The notes: a model not told the origin generated them from the sequence alone. Positions 24,999 to 34,876 are shown, numbered from the stretch's first letter. The stretch: 64,000 bases of DNA from Selenomonas sputigena ATCC 35185 (GCF_000208405.1 NC_015437.1:248001-312000), one strand, 5' to 3'. Program-made: numbers and translations.

Positions 24999-25625
24999 GT
25001 GGAAAATACGTGGGAATTGTTTCAAAAGGGCGGGCCTGTCATGTACGTCCTTCTCGCTTGCTCGATCGCCGTCGCGGTCATCGCCATCGAGCGTTTTCGC
25101 TTCTACCGTCAGGCGGGCAGGGGGGCGAGCGATTTCGTCGCGAAGCTGCCGACTTTCCTGAAGGAGCACGATTTGAAGCAGGCTGCGGAGCTTTGCCAGA
25201 CGGAGAACACGGCGCCCGCGTACATCGCCGAAATCGGCGTGCGTGCGGCGGCGGCGGGCGATGACTTGACGCTCGCGCTCGACACGGCGTACGCCGATAT
25301 GGCGATGCGTCTGAGGGAAAGGCTCAACTACTTGTCGATGATCGTGACGATGGCGCCGCTCTTGGGGCTTCTCGGTACGATTTCGGGAATGATCGAGTCG
25401 TTCAGCATCTTCAGCGTGCGCGCAGGCGAGCCGCTTGCCATCACGGGCGGCATCGGCGAGGCGCTGATCGCGACGGCGACGGGGCTTTGCGTGGCAATTT
25501 TTTCGCTCATCGTGCATACGTACTTCGTGCAGAAGCTCGATGAGATGCTCGCCACGCTCGACAAGGCGGCCGCCGCTGTGCGGAACGCGCTGAAGAATAC
25601 GGGGGAGGATGGCCATGCGGCGTGA
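24999..25625 (+). CDS. exbB: Biopolymer transport protein ExbB (MotA/TolQ/ExbB family)
   Basis: The 208-residue inner-membrane protein has three helices. The first is at about residues 12-32; the last two frame the conserved MAPLLGLLGTISGMIESF and the segment GEALIATATGLCVAI. It forms a proton channel with ExbD that energises TonB. The start is GTG at 24999, with AAGGAG 8 nt upstream. It overlaps exbD. Confidence 0.93.
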   Translation: MENTWELFQKGGPVMYVLLACSIAVAVIAIERFRFYRQAGRGASDFVAKLPTFLKEHDLKQAAELCQTENTAPAYIAEIGVRAAAAGDDLTLALDTAYADMAMRLRERLNYLSMIVTMAPLLGLLGTISGMIESFSIFSVRAGEPLAITGGIGEALIATATGLCVAIFSLIVHTYFVQKLDEMLATLDKAAAAVRNALKNTGEDGHAA

Positions 25626-26028
25626 TTTTCGTATTACGAAAGAACCGCTCGTCATGATCATCCCGATGATCGACATCATGCTCTTTTTGCTCGTGTTCTT
25701 CATGATCAGCACGATCTACATGGTGCAGACGAACACGGTGCAGGTCGCTCTGCCGCAGGCGGCTGCGGGCAAGATGGAGACGCGCCCGAACATCGTGCCG
25801 ATCACGGTGACGGAGAAGGGCGATGTGCTCTACGACAAGGACGAGCTGCCGAATGAAAACCTTGCGGACAAGATGAAGGCTTCCTTGGCAAGCGATCCCG
25901 ATACGGTATTCGTGCTGCGCGGCGACAAGAAGACCGACTACGAAGCCGTCGTGCGCGTCTTGGATCTCCTCAAGCGCTCGGGCGCGAAGCACGTCTCCAT
26001 CGCGACGGAGACGGCGGGGAGGCAGTGA
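25615..26028 (+). CDS. exbD: Biopolymer transport protein ExbD
   Basis: The 137 residues have one N-terminal helix with the essential Asp in MIDIMLFLLVFFM and a periplasmic domain ending RSGAKHVSIATE. The ATG at 25615 is preferred over that at 25609 because GGGGGAGG lies 6 nt before it. The gene overlaps exbB by 11 nt and tonB starts 1 nt after it, so the three are translated together. Confidence 0.93.
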   Translation: MRRDFRITKEPLVMIIPMIDIMLFLLVFFMISTIYMVQTNTVQVALPQAAAGKMETRPNIVPITVTEKGDVLYDKDELPNENLADKMKASLASDPDTVFVLRGDKKTDYEAVVRVLDLLKRSGAKHVSIATETAGRQ

Positions 26029-26029
26029 G

Positions 26030-26785
26030 ATGCGGTTCAAGAGCTACTGGCGCACGACGGTCGTCGCGGCAATCTTCCTGCACTTCTTCGTCTGGCTGGG
26101 ACTGGCTCTCGCACTGCCCCTGCTCGACTTCGAGGGCGATCCCTTGGCGGTGCAGGAGATGGAGGTCGTAGACCTTCCCGAGGAAGGCTCTTCGGGCGAG
26201 ATGGAAGAGAAGAAGCCTGATCCGCCGAAGCCGGAACCGCCCGAACCGCCGAAGCCTGAGACGCCGCCTGTGGAGACGCCGCCCGAGGATGTCATTCCGA
26301 CGGAGACGTCGCCGACGGAAGCCGCCGAGTTGGACGAGGCGGTGGCGGAGCTGCAGAAGCAGGAGGAAGAGGCGAAGAAGAGCGGCGAGGACGGCAAGGC
26401 TCTGCCGCCCGCGCCGCCCTCGCAAGCGGTCGGCGTGCTCATTACGGCGGGCAATACGCCCGATACGCGCGGCACGGACTTTCGCGGCACGGTGGGCATC
26501 CTCGTGAGCATCGACGCGCAGGGGCATATCACGGGCTATCGCTTCACGCAGACCTCGGGACGCCGCGTCGTCGATCAGATCGTCCTGAACGCCGTCCGCA
26601 ACTTCAAATTCGAGCCGGCGCTCGATACGAACGGACAGCCGATGAAGACGATGCGCCTCCTGCGCTTCCCGTTCGACGGCTCGGGCAGTCATGCCTACGA
26701 GGACGATGAGAACAAGCGCATCCGCGTGAACAAGGAGATGTTCCTCCGCGAGCTTCATGCGAGGGGACAAGCGCCGCCGACGTAA
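26030..26785 (+). CDS. tonB: TonB energy transducer
   Basis: The 251 residues carry an N-terminal membrane anchor (about residues 10-30), a Pro/Glu/Lys-rich periplasm-spanning part (KPEPPEPPKPETPP), and a C-terminal TonB domain (GILVSIDAQGHITGYRFTQT, then NAVRNFKFEPA). It links the proton-motive force via ExbB/ExbD to outer-membrane receptors, such as the B12-controlled receptor at 48698. The position next to the iron operon suggests iron supply as a second role. Confidence 0.92.
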   Translation: MRFKSYWRTTVVAAIFLHFFVWLGLALALPLLDFEGDPLAVQEMEVVDLPEEGSSGEMEEKKPDPPKPEPPEPPKPETPPVETPPEDVIPTETSPTEAAELDEAVAELQKQEEEAKKSGEDGKALPPAPPSQAVGVLITAGNTPDTRGTDFRGTVGILVSIDAQGHITGYRFTQTSGRRVVDQIVLNAVRNFKFEPALDTNGQPMKTMRLLRFPFDGSGSHAYEDDENKRIRVNKEMFLRELHARGQAPPT

Positions 26786-26836
26786 AGGGCGACGCAGGGA
26801 AATCATATCGGAACTTCCAAAAGGAAGGTGAGAGTT

Positions 26837-28018
26837 TTGAAAAAGATCTTATTCCTTTGCATGGTGCTCGTGCTCTTTGCCGTGCCGCGCGCAGATGCGG
26901 CGCCGAAGTGGCAGGAGGTCGCCGACCGCATCGCACAGACGGTCGACCAGGCGGTTTCTGTCTATGAGACGGGCGACTATGAGGGCGCACGCGACCTTGT
27001 CAATTCGTCCTACTATGGCATTTATGAAAAAGAGGGTTTGGAGAGCGTCATGCGCAGTTCCGTCTCCGCCAAGGAGACGAGCCTGACCGAGTACCAGTTC
27101 TACAAGGTCAAGAAGAGCATGAAAAACGGCGAGAGCGTAGACACGGTCAAGCAGGAAGCCGAAAAGCTCAAGTCGATGGTCAATGAGAATGTCAAGGCGC
27201 TCGAAAACGCGCACGGCAGTTCGGGTTGGGCGGCGTTTTTGCCCGCTTATCTGATCCTTCTTCGCGAAGGATTGGAGGCAATCCTCGTGCTCGTCGCGAT
27301 CATCGCCTATCTGAAACGCGCGGAGGATGAGAAGCATCTCGGCACCGTCTACAACTTCTCGATTGCGGCGGTCGTCGCGAGTTTCATCTCGGCGTATCTG
27401 TTCAACACGCTGCTGAACAACACGACGGGCGGCATGAGCCGTGAGGTGCTCGAAGGAGCGACCGCACTCTTCGCCGTCGTCGTCCTGCTCTTGACGAGCG
27501 CATGGCTCGGCGGCAAGGCGAACAAGGACAACTGGAAGCAGTACATCGACGGACTCGTCAAAGAATCCATCACGCATGGCACGGCCAGGGCATTGGGCAT
27601 GGCGGCGTTTCTCGCCGTCTACCGCGAGGGCGCGGAGGTCATCCTCTTCTATCAGGCGCTCTTCAACAACGCGGCCGCCGACGTCACGATGATCTGGGCG
27701 GGCTTCGGCGCGGGCTGCGTGACGCTGGCCTTGATCTTCTACGGCATGCAGCATGGCATCTTGAAGATTCCTCTGCGTCCGTTCTTCCTGTTTACGAGCA
27801 TCCTGATGTTCCTGTTGGCCGTCACTTTCGTCGGCGGCGGCATCGAGGAACTGCAGGAAGGCGGCGTCGTCGGCATCACGCGTTTCGAAGGCTGGCCGAC
27901 GGTCGATCTTCTGGGCATCTTCCCGACGGCGGAGACGCTCGGCGCACAGCTTCTCGTGCTGCTTCTCGGCGTGGGCATGGTCATCTACGCGAAGAAGCGC
28001 AAGCCTAAGACGGCGTGA
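26837..28018 (+). CDS. FTR1-family high-affinity iron permease
   Basis: The roughly 393-residue protein has a signal sequence, a periplasmic helical domain (to about residue 130), then seven membrane helices. The two iron-transport motifs REGLEAILVL and YREGAEVILF are both present. Start choice is open: TTG at 26837 has GGAAGG at 8 nt, whereas GTG at 26828 touches that site. It is the FTR1 partner of the P19 protein encoded next, as in the Campylobacter p19 and E. coli FetMP systems. Confidence 0.9.
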   Translation: MKKILFLCMVLVLFAVPRADAAPKWQEVADRIAQTVDQAVSVYETGDYEGARDLVNSSYYGIYEKEGLESVMRSSVSAKETSLTEYQFYKVKKSMKNGESVDTVKQEAEKLKSMVNENVKALENAHGSSGWAAFLPAYLILLREGLEAILVLVAIIAYLKRAEDEKHLGTVYNFSIAAVVASFISAYLFNTLLNNTTGGMSREVLEGATALFAVVVLLLTSAWLGGKANKDNWKQYIDGLVKESITHGTARALGMAAFLAVYREGAEVILFYQALFNNAAADVTMIWAGFGAGCVTLALIFYGMQHGILKIPLRPFFLFTSILMFLLAVTFVGGGIEELQEGGVVGITRFEGWPTVDLLGIFPTAETLGAQLLVLLLGVGMVIYAKKRKPKTA

Positions 28019-28039
28019 CCATCGCTTCAAGAATCATTG

Positions 28040-28068
28040 GCAAAGGCGGAGCGAAGTGCTCCGTTTGC
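28040..28068 (+). other. Hairpin between the FTR1 and P19 genes
   Basis: GCAAA and CGGAGC pair with GCTCCG and TTTGC. There is no U tract. It may be an RNA-processing or stability site. Confidence 0.4.
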
Positions 28069-28162
28069 AGGTGCGGCAGATTGCTGCATCTATACAGGAC
28101 GTATTATGTAAGGGGCGTCCGCGAGGAATTTCATTACATCATTTTTCGGAGGAGTGTGTTTT

Positions 28163-28732
28163 ATGAAAATGTTCAAGCTCAAGAAACTCAAGTCGGCTCT
28201 GGCGGTCTGCGCGGTAGCAGCATCGCTCTTCACGTTCGGCGGCTCTGCGTCGGCGGCGGGCTTCACGGAGTACCCGATCGGCGATGAGATCGAGAACGAG
28301 GCGAACCACTTCAAGGTAGCGCTCGTCTACTTCCAGCCGATCGAGATGCTGCCCGCAGGCATGATGCTTTCGCCGGACAAGGCGGATATGCACATTGAGA
28401 CGGACATCCATGCGACGGAAGGCAACGACACGGGCTTCGGTGTCGGCGAATGGATTCCGTATCTGACGATTCACTACAAGTTCACGAAGCGTGAGACGGG
28501 CGAGAGCGTTGAGGGCGTATTCATGCCGATGAACGCGGACGACGGCCCGCACTACGGCGCGAACGTCAAGATGCTCGGCGCGGGCACCTACGACATGCAC
28601 TTCTCCATCGAAAGCCCGTATCGCCAGAACTACGGTCTGCACGTCGATGAAGAGACGGGTGTCAAGGGTCGCTTCTGGGATGAGCCTGTGACGATGGATT
28701 GGGTCTTCAACTACGTCCCGCGTCGTTGGTAG
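28163..28732 (+). CDS. Periplasmic P19/Tp34-type iron-binding protein
   Basis: The 189 residues have a signal peptide ending SASA. The mature protein shows family features of P19/Tpd (PF10634): FTEYPIGDEIENEANHFKVA, the Met-rich region IEMLPAGMMLSPDKADMHIE with metal ligands, and HYGANVKMLGAGTYDMHFSI. Family members bind iron and copper and hand iron to the FTR1 permease. The start at 28163 follows GGAGG at 10 nt. A terminator hairpin downstream probably raises this protein over later genes. Confidence 0.92.
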   Translation: MKMFKLKKLKSALAVCAVAASLFTFGGSASAAGFTEYPIGDEIENEANHFKVALVYFQPIEMLPAGMMLSPDKADMHIETDIHATEGNDTGFGVGEWIPYLTIHYKFTKRETGESVEGVFMPMNADDGPHYGANVKMLGAGTYDMHFSIESPYRQNYGLHVDEETGVKGRFWDEPVTMDWVFNYVPRRW

Positions 28733-28780
28733 TCTGTTGCTGCTCACGAGTCCGTGAAGCAAGTCTCTCCTAAAGGGCAT

Positions 28781-28819
28781 AAGCCCACCACCATCCAATG
28801 GGTGGCGGTGGGCTTTCCT
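28781..28819 (+). terminator. Terminator or attenuator after the P19 gene
   Basis: AAGCCCACC pairs with GGTGGGCTT with an inner CCACC/GGTGG pairing, followed by TCCTTT. It lies 35 bp before the next gene of the same group. Confidence 0.65.
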
Positions 28820-28853
28820 TTCATATTCCTATTGATAAAGTGAGGTGCAGAAT

Positions 28854-30113
28854 ATGCTGCAGATGTTCCTGCAACAGTTTGTGCCGGCGATGGAGCAGGT
28901 GCTGACGCTTGCTGTGCCGCTCGGCATCCTTTTCGCCATCCTGCGGCGGCTGCCGCTCGAAAAGTATCGCCGCAATTATAACACTGCGATTCATTGGGGC
29001 TTCTGGCTTTCCGTCGCCATCGTGGCAGCTCGCGTCGGCACGCGAAACGCCGTGAGCCGCGAGGTCGCCGAAGCTGGCGCGATCGCCTTCGCCATGATCG
29101 CCGAGGTCGTGCTCGTCGCCATGCTCGCGCGCGGCGCGGGACAGAAGGAGGAGCTTTCGCGCCCGCTGCAGGTTTCCGCCTGCGTCATCGGCGTCTTGCT
29201 CTTCTTCTACCACGGCATGGAGCTTTGGCTCATCCCCGTCGGCACGATCATCTCGGCGGCGGGCGACTACATGACGCAGACGGTCGCCGTGAAGCTCGCG
29301 GGCTTTGCCGCGGGGCTGTTCTTCGGCGTCGTCAGCTCCTTCGTCGCCTACAAGGCGGCGGCGGCGCTCAACCCGAGGCGGCTCTTTTTCGTCTTCGTCA
29401 TTCAGGCGGGCGCCATGTTCATCCAGCAGGGGATCTTCCTCGTGCAGGTGCTGATGGCGCGGCACATCCTCGACAGCGCAGCGCTGCTTTCCATCATGGC
29501 GCCGATCATCGACCACTCGTCGTGGCTCATCTTCATCATCTTCTTCGCGCTGCTCTTCGTGCCGCTGACGCTCTTTTCGCAGAAGAAGCCGGCGCGTCCT
29601 GCCGGCACGAATCCCGCCGAGTACCGCCGCATGATCATGCAGGCGATGCACAAGAGGCGCTGGGGTACGGCGACGGTGCTGTTTCTCGCGGGCATGGTCT
29701 TCTTGTCGAGCTTCGGCGCGAGCTATGCGAACCGCAAGGAAGAACTCGTGCCCGCTGTCCCTGTGACGGCGGTTGACGGCTTCGTCGACGTGGATCTCTC
29801 CGTGGTCAACGACGGACATCTGCATCGTTTCGTCTATCAGACGGCGAGCGGCCAGATGGTGCGCTACATCGTGATTTTGAAGGGCGGAAATTCCTACGGC
29901 GTCGGGCTTGACGCCTGCGAGATCTGCGGTCCGACGGGCTACTACGAAAAAGACGGGCAGGTCATCTGCCGCCTGTGCGACGTCATGATGAACAAGGCGA
30001 CGATCGGCACGAAGGGCGGCTGCAACCCGATTCCCATCGAGTACAGCGTGGCGGACGGCAAGCTGCGCGTGCCGCAGGACGCCTTGGACAAGGCACGCGA
30101 CGTGTTCCGCTGA
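28854..30113 (+). CDS. DUF2318 membrane protein with a Cys-rich C-terminal domain
   Basis: The roughly 419-residue protein has about eight membrane helices followed by a soluble extracytoplasmic domain with CEICG, CRLCD and KGGCNP cysteine motifs, the DUF2318 (Fe-S-containing) signature. Homologues sit beside P19 in Campylobacter (the Cj1660 position). It is probably an electron-transfer or iron-handling component. The ATG at 28854 follows TGAGG; GTG at 28845 is an alternative. Confidence 0.85.
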   Translation: MLQMFLQQFVPAMEQVLTLAVPLGILFAILRRLPLEKYRRNYNTAIHWGFWLSVAIVAARVGTRNAVSREVAEAGAIAFAMIAEVVLVAMLARGAGQKEELSRPLQVSACVIGVLLFFYHGMELWLIPVGTIISAAGDYMTQTVAVKLAGFAAGLFFGVVSSFVAYKAAAALNPRRLFFVFVIQAGAMFIQQGIFLVQVLMARHILDSAALLSIMAPIIDHSSWLIFIIFFALLFVPLTLFSQKKPARPAGTNPAEYRRMIMQAMHKRRWGTATVLFLAGMVFLSSFGASYANRKEELVPAVPVTAVDGFVDVDLSVVNDGHLHRFVYQTASGQMVRYIVILKGGNSYGVGLDACEICGPTGYYEKDGQVICRLCDVMMNKATIGTKGGCNPIPIEYSVADGKLRVPQDALDKARDVFR

Positions 30114-30132
30114 TGCGTGAAGGAGGGATACA

Positions 30133-31404
30133 ATGTTTTGGCAGATGGTAAAGGGCGCGCTGATTCGCCAGAGGAAGCGCTTCTTCCTCATCGCGCTGAC
30201 GGCGGCTCTCGGCGTATCGCTGGCCGCCGCCATGCTCAACGTCATGTTCGACATCGGCGAGAAGGTCAATCAGGAGCTAAAAGCCTACGGCGCGAACATC
30301 ACGGTCACGCCGAAGACGGCTTCCGTGCTGCAGGACGTCTACGGCCTTGAGGGCGGACGCAAAGAATATTTGAACGAGGCGGATGCGGCGAAGATCAAGA
30401 CAATCTTCTGGACGAACAACATCGTCGCCTTCGCGCCCGAACTTTCGGGCGAAATCGCTCTCGCGGACGGCAGGAATGTGCCGCTCATGGGCACGTGGTT
30501 CGACCATGAGCTTGAACTGCCGACAGGCGAGAAGATGCAGACGGGCGAGAAGGAAATGAAGTCGTGGTGGAAGATCGACGGTGCGTGGCCGACGGAAAGC
30601 CCCGACGAGGCGCTGGCGGGCGCGAAGCTCGCGGACGCTCTGGGGCTGAAGCCTGGTGATACGGTTTCCTATCGCACGAAGGACGGCGCGGAAAGGACGC
30701 TGAAGATCACGGGTGTCGTCACGGGCGGCGGCACAGAGGACGACGCATTGACCGTGAACCTCGCGCTCGCGCAGGAGCTCCTGGACGCACCCGGAAAGAT
30801 CGATAAGATTGAGGTCTCCGCCGTCACGACGCCCGAAAACGACCTTGCACGAAAGGCGGCGGAGAACCCCGAGCGCCTTTCGCAGAAGGAGCGCGAGATC
30901 TGGTACTGCACGGCCTACGTCAGCTCCATCGCCTTCCAGATCGAGGAGGCGATTCCCGGCTCTTCGGCGCAGCCCGTGCGGCAGATCGCCGAGTCCGAGG
31001 GCAAGATTCTCGAAAAGACGCAGATGCTCATGCTGCTCATCACAGGGCTTTCGCTTCTGTCGGCGGCGCTCGGCGTGTCGAACCTCGTCAGCGCGAACAT
31101 CATGGAGCGAAGCCGTGAGTTCGGCCTCATGAAAGCGCTCGGCGCGACAGACCTCTCCGTCGTCCTCATGGTGCTCGCCGAGATCTTCATCGCGGGCGCC
31201 TTGGGCGGCTTCTTCGGCTACTTCGGCGGCCTGGCGCTTGCACAGGCGATCGGGCAGACGGTCTTCGGATCGAGCATTGCGAACAACCTCGTCGTCATCC
31301 CCATCGTGGGCGGACTCATGGCGCTGATGCTCCTCATCGGCAGCCTGCCCGCCATCCGCATGCTTCTCTCCTTGCAGCCCGCAAGCGTCCTTCATGGCAG
31401 GTGA
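30133..31404 (+). CDS. FtsX/MacB-type ABC transporter permease, first subunit
   Basis: The 423 residues have one N-terminal helix (about 18-38), a large extracytoplasmic domain, and three C-terminal helices with the FtsX-domain feature MERSREFGLMKALGAT. This matches the Cj1661-type permease of the P19 cluster. It should pair with the next permease and the ATPase. Its ATG follows AAGGAGG. Its substrate or mechanical role is not known. Confidence 0.88.
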   Translation: MFWQMVKGALIRQRKRFFLIALTAALGVSLAAAMLNVMFDIGEKVNQELKAYGANITVTPKTASVLQDVYGLEGGRKEYLNEADAAKIKTIFWTNNIVAFAPELSGEIALADGRNVPLMGTWFDHELELPTGEKMQTGEKEMKSWWKIDGAWPTESPDEALAGAKLADALGLKPGDTVSYRTKDGAERTLKITGVVTGGGTEDDALTVNLALAQELLDAPGKIDKIEVSAVTTPENDLARKAAENPERLSQKEREIWYCTAYVSSIAFQIEEAIPGSSAQPVRQIAESEGKILEKTQMLMLLITGLSLLSAALGVSNLVSANIMERSREFGLMKALGATDLSVVLMVLAEIFIAGALGGFFGYFGGLALAQAIGQTVFGSSIANNLVVIPIVGGLMALMLLIGSLPAIRMLLSLQPASVLHGR

Positions 31405-31410
31405 TTTGAT

Positions 31411-32565
31411 ATGGCAGGAAGAATAAAGATACTGGAAATGTTTCTGCGCATGATCGTGCGGGCGCTCTTCCGCCAGAAGTCGCGCATGTTCGTTGCGCTC
31501 CTGGCGGTCGCGGTCGGCGCGGCGATCATCTCGGGCATGATCACGGTCTATCGCGAGGTGCCTGCGCAGCTCGGGCGCGAGTTCCGCGCCTACGGCGCGA
31601 ACGTGCTGCTCTTGCCGGCGGGCGAGGCGAAGACCTTCGACTCCGCCGCCTTGCAGAAGGCGCGTGAGGCACTGGCGGGACGCGACGTCGTCGGTCTTGC
31701 GCCATTTCTCTACGAGCGCCTTGAGGTCAACAAGCAGCCCGTCCTGACAGGCGGCACGGACTTCGAGGAAATCAAGAAGGTCAGCCCCTATTGGATGGTC
31801 AAGGGCGAGTACCCGAAGGCGGGCGAGCGCGAGATCCTTCTGGGCGCTGAGATGGCCTCGAAGATCGCGCGTGATACGGACAAGCTCATCGGCCAGACCG
31901 TATCGGTCAGCGCGGGCGAGGGCAAGGCCATGCTCTCTTTCACCGTCTCGGGCATCGTCTCGACGGGCGGCAAGGAGGAGCAGTTCGCTTTCCTGAACCT
32001 CGACGAGCTGCAAAAGATCGTCGAGAAGCCCGGCGCCGTCGGACTCGCGCAGCTCAGCGTCGTCGCCGACGGCGACAGCTTGAAGTCCGTCGAGGACGCC
32101 ATTCGCACCGCGAATATCGGCATCGAGCCGCAGGAGGTGCAGCAGATCGCGCATTCGGAGTTCAACGTCTTGAAGAAGCTCGAAGTTCTGATCCTTCTCG
32201 TGACGATCATCGTCCTCATTTTGACGCTCATCTGCGTGACGACGACGATGACGGCGGTCGTTACGGAGCGCCGCCGCGAGATCGGTCTCAAGAAGGCGCT
32301 CGGCGCTTCGAATGCGAACATCGTCATGGAGTTTCTCGGCGAGGGCTGCGTGCTCGGCCTTGTCGGCGGTCTTTTAGGCAGCGGCTTCGGCTACCTCTTC
32401 GCACAGAGCGTCAGCATCAACGTCTTTTCGCGCGGCATCGCCTTTGCTCCGGGCATCGCCGTGCTCGCCGTCGTCTTGTCCGTCATCGTGACGGGCGTCG
32501 CGAGCCTCATTCCCGTGCGCATCGCGACGAGCGTTGACCCCGCCATCGTCTTGCGGGGAGAGTAG
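31411..32565 (+). CDS. FtsX/MacB-type ABC transporter permease, second subunit
   Basis: The 384 residues have the same layout as the previous protein: N-terminal helix, periplasmic domain starting AYGANVLLLPAGEA (compare AYGANITVTP in its partner), and three C-terminal helices with TERRREIGLKKALGAS. The two form a likely heterodimer arising from a duplication. It starts 6 nt after its neighbour. Confidence 0.88.
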   Translation: MAGRIKILEMFLRMIVRALFRQKSRMFVALLAVAVGAAIISGMITVYREVPAQLGREFRAYGANVLLLPAGEAKTFDSAALQKAREALAGRDVVGLAPFLYERLEVNKQPVLTGGTDFEEIKKVSPYWMVKGEYPKAGEREILLGAEMASKIARDTDKLIGQTVSVSAGEGKAMLSFTVSGIVSTGGKEEQFAFLNLDELQKIVEKPGAVGLAQLSVVADGDSLKSVEDAIRTANIGIEPQEVQQIAHSEFNVLKKLEVLILLVTIIVLILTLICVTTTMTAVVTERRREIGLKKALGASNANIVMEFLGEGCVLGLVGGLLGSGFGYLFAQSVSINVFSRGIAFAPGIAVLAVVLSVIVTGVASLIPVRIATSVDPAIVLRGE

Positions 32566-32574
32566 GAGGGTTTT

Positions 32575-33276
32575 ATGAGTCTATTGGAATTGAAAGACGT
32601 GACGATGGCCTACGGCGGCAAGGTCAAGGCGCTCGACAACGTCAACCTCAAGGTGGAAAAGGGCGATTGGCTCGCCGTCATGGGGCCTTCCGGCTCGGGC
32701 AAGACGACGCTCATGAATATCATCGGCTGCATGGATCACGCGACGAGCGGCACGGTGCTTCTGGACGGCATTGACATCACGAAAGTTTCCGACCACGAGC
32801 TGACGCTCCTGCGCCGCGACAAGATCGGCATCGTCTTCCAGCAGTTTCACATGATCCCGTACTTGACGGCGATCGAAAACATCATGGCGGCGCAGTACTA
32901 TCACAGCATCCCCGACAAGAAGGAAGCGCTCGAAGCGCTCGATCGCGTGGGGCTTGCCGACCGCGCCGACCATCTGCCGAGCCAGCTTTCGGGCGGCGAG
33001 CAGCAGCGCGTCTGCATTGCGCGCGCTCTCATCAACTATCCCGTGCTCATCCTTGCGGACGAGCCGACGGGCAACCTCGACGAGGTCAATCAGAACCTCG
33101 TCATGAAGATCTTCCGCGAACTGCACGCGGAAGGTCATACGATTCTCACGGTCACGCACTCCGCCGAGGTCGGCGCGGCAGCGGAGCGCTGCGTCATCAT
33201 CGAGCACGGGCGCATGGTGGAAAAGAGCGCCGAGGAGCAGGCGGCGGCAAAGCTAAAGGAAGGGGCGAAACAATGA
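32575..33276 (+). CDS. ABC transporter ATP-binding protein, LolD/MacB type
   Basis: The 233-residue ATPase carries Walker [14 protein letters not shown], signature LSGGEQQR, and Walker [13 protein letters not shown], the pattern of the MacB/LolD/FtsE group that couples to FtsX-type permeases. It follows GGAGGG at 6 nt. The stop overlaps the next start by 4 nt. Confidence 0.92.
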   Translation: MSLLELKDVTMAYGGKVKALDNVNLKVEKGDWLAVMGPSGSGKTTLMNIIGCMDHATSGTVLLDGIDITKVSDHELTLLRRDKIGIVFQQFHMIPYLTAIENIMAAQYYHSIPDKKEALEALDRVGLADRADHLPSQLSGGEQQRVCIARALINYPVLILADEPTGNLDEVNQNLVMKIFRELHAEGHTILTVTHSAEVGAAAERCVIIEHGRMVEKSAEEQAAAKLKEGAKQ

Positions 33277-33776
33277 ATTTGGGCAGGAAGTCTCTGACGC
33301 TGGTTTTGGGCGTCGCCTTCGCGGCGTCGCTCTTCGCGGGCTGCGGCGACGATGCGGCGAAGAACGAACCGAAAGACGGCGGGGCGCAGGGCGTCGCCGT
33401 CAAGAAGATCGCCGACATCGACCTCTCCCAGGCGAAGGACGGCACGTACAATGCCGAGAGCAGCGAGAACTCCGAGTACGGCCACGGCAAGATCGCCATC
33501 ACGATCAAGGATCACAAGATCGAGAGCGCGACGTACTTCGGTATCGACAAGGACGGCACGATGAAGGGTGAGGACTACGGCAAGAAGAACGGCCAGGTCA
33601 GCGACGCGCAGAACTACAAGAAGGCGCAGAACGCCGTCAAGGCGAATGCGGCCTACGGCGCACAGCTCGTCGAGCGCCAGCAGCCGGGCAAGGTCGATGC
33701 CATCTCGGGTGCGACGATTTCTTACGAGCAGTTCATCGAGGCCTCGACGAAGGCGCTCGATGAAGCGAAGAAGTAG
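33273..33776 (+). CDS. FMN-binding lipoprotein (flavinylated electron carrier)
   Basis: The 167 residues begin with a lipoprotein signal ending LFAGC. The FMN_bind domain ends with the flavinylation motif DAISGAT, whose last Thr (about residue 148) is the expected covalent FMN site. The enzyme that attaches it, ApbE, is encoded 2 nt downstream. In Campylobacter the corresponding place of the P19 cluster holds thioredoxin-like genes, so a flavin carrier may replace them here. Confidence 0.9.
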   Translation: MNLGRKSLTLVLGVAFAASLFAGCGDDAAKNEPKDGGAQGVAVKKIADIDLSQAKDGTYNAESSENSEYGHGKIAITIKDHKIESATYFGIDKDGTMKGEDYGKKNGQVSDAQNYKKAQNAVKANAAYGAQLVERQQPGKVDAISGATISYEQFIEASTKALDEAKK

Positions 33777-33778
33777 CT

Positions 33779-34876
33779 ATGATTCGCTTGCAGAATTTGG
33801 CAGCTCAAGGCGCAGGGCATCTTGCCCTGTGCCTTTTGCTCGTTTTTTTCACCGCTTCTCTTTTGGCGGGATGCCTGCCCGAGCAGATGAACCGTATGTC
33901 TTCCGGCGACGCTTCCCGCGCGCCAGAGGAGGCGAGCGAGGAGTTCTTCGCGATGGACACGAAGATGACGGTCAAGGTCTACGGCGAAGGCGCACCCGAG
34001 GCGGCGCGGGAGGCGAAGGAGCGGCTTCAAGCGCTCGATGCGCTTTGGAGCGTGACGCGCGAAGGAAGCGATGTCGAGCGCTTGAACAGCGGCGCGGGCG
34101 AGGCAATCGCGCTCTCTCCCAAGACGATGCGGCTTTTGCGGATGTCTGAGGAGGTGCGCGAGGAGACGAAAGGAGCGCTCGACGTGACGCTCGCGCCGCT
34201 TTTGCAGCTTTGGGGCTTCACGGGCGGCGTGCATCGCGTGCCGACGGCAGAGGAAATCGAAGCGGCGCGTGCCTTGACGGGCGCGGGCAAGCTCAAGCTC
34301 GACGAGGCGGCGGGTATGGCTCGGCTCGAAAAGGGCAGCAGCGTCGAGCTCGGCGCGGTGGCGAAGGGCTATGCGGGCGAGCTTGTCGCGGCGGAGCTCA
34401 AGTCGCGCGGCGTGCGCTCGGCGCTCCTCGACCTCGGCGGCAACATCGAGACGATCGGTGCGCGCGAGGACGGCACGCCGTGGCGCGTGGGGCTTCGGAA
34501 TCCCTTTGGCGGCGCTTTGCTCGGCACAGTGGCGGTCGCCGATGCCGCCGTCGTGACCTCGGCGATTGACCAGCGCTTCTTCACGGATGAGGCGGGAAAC
34601 CGCTATTGGCACATCCTCGATCCGGCGACGGGAAAACCTGCGGCGAGCGGCCTTGCATCCGCCACTGTCGTCGCGTCATCGGGCGGCAGAGCGGACGCGC
34701 TTTCGACGGCGCTCTTCGTCATGGGCGCGGATCGCGCCGCCGCTTTCTGGCGCGGGCGGCAGGATTTTGAGATGGTTCTCGTCGGCATGGACGGTCATGT
34801 GCAGATTACGCCGGGGCTTCTTGACCGCTTCTCGGCGGGCGAGGGACTGACGGGAGAAGTGGAGGTCATTCGATGA
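33779..34876 (+). CDS. apbE: FAD:protein FMN transferase
   Basis: The 365-residue lipoprotein (signal ending SLLAGC) has ApbE features: FFAMDTKMTVKVYG, GALDVTLAPLLQLWGF, VELGAVAKGYAGE, LLDLGGNIETIG, and the magnesium-site region SAIDQRFF. It transfers FMN from FAD to a Thr of exported proteins, most likely the FMN-binding lipoprotein just upstream. It is translationally coupled to the next gene through ATGA. Confidence 0.94.
   Translation: MIRLQNLAAQGAGHLALCLLLVFFTASLLAGCLPEQMNRMSSGDASRAPEEASEEFFAMDTKMTVKVYGEGAPEAAREAKERLQALDALWSVTREGSDVERLNSGAGEAIALSPKTMRLLRMSEEVREETKGALDVTLAPLLQLWGFTGGVHRVPTAEEIEAARALTGAGKLKLDEAAGMARLEKGSSVELGAVAKGYAGELVAAELKSRGVRSALLDLGGNIETIGAREDGTPWRVGLRNPFGGALLGTVAVADAAVVTSAIDQRFFTDEAGNRYWHILDPATGKPAASGLASATVVASSGGRADALSTALFVMGADRAAAFWRGRQDFEMVLVGMDGHVQITPGLLDRFSAGEGLTGEVEVIR

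Noticed and set aside
30277-32154. A 625-residue open frame on the minus strand
   Set aside because: It lies antisense to the two FtsX-type permease genes, which have clear domains, ribosome binding sites and operon context. Its composition (Arg, Asp, His rich) is typical of shadow frames.
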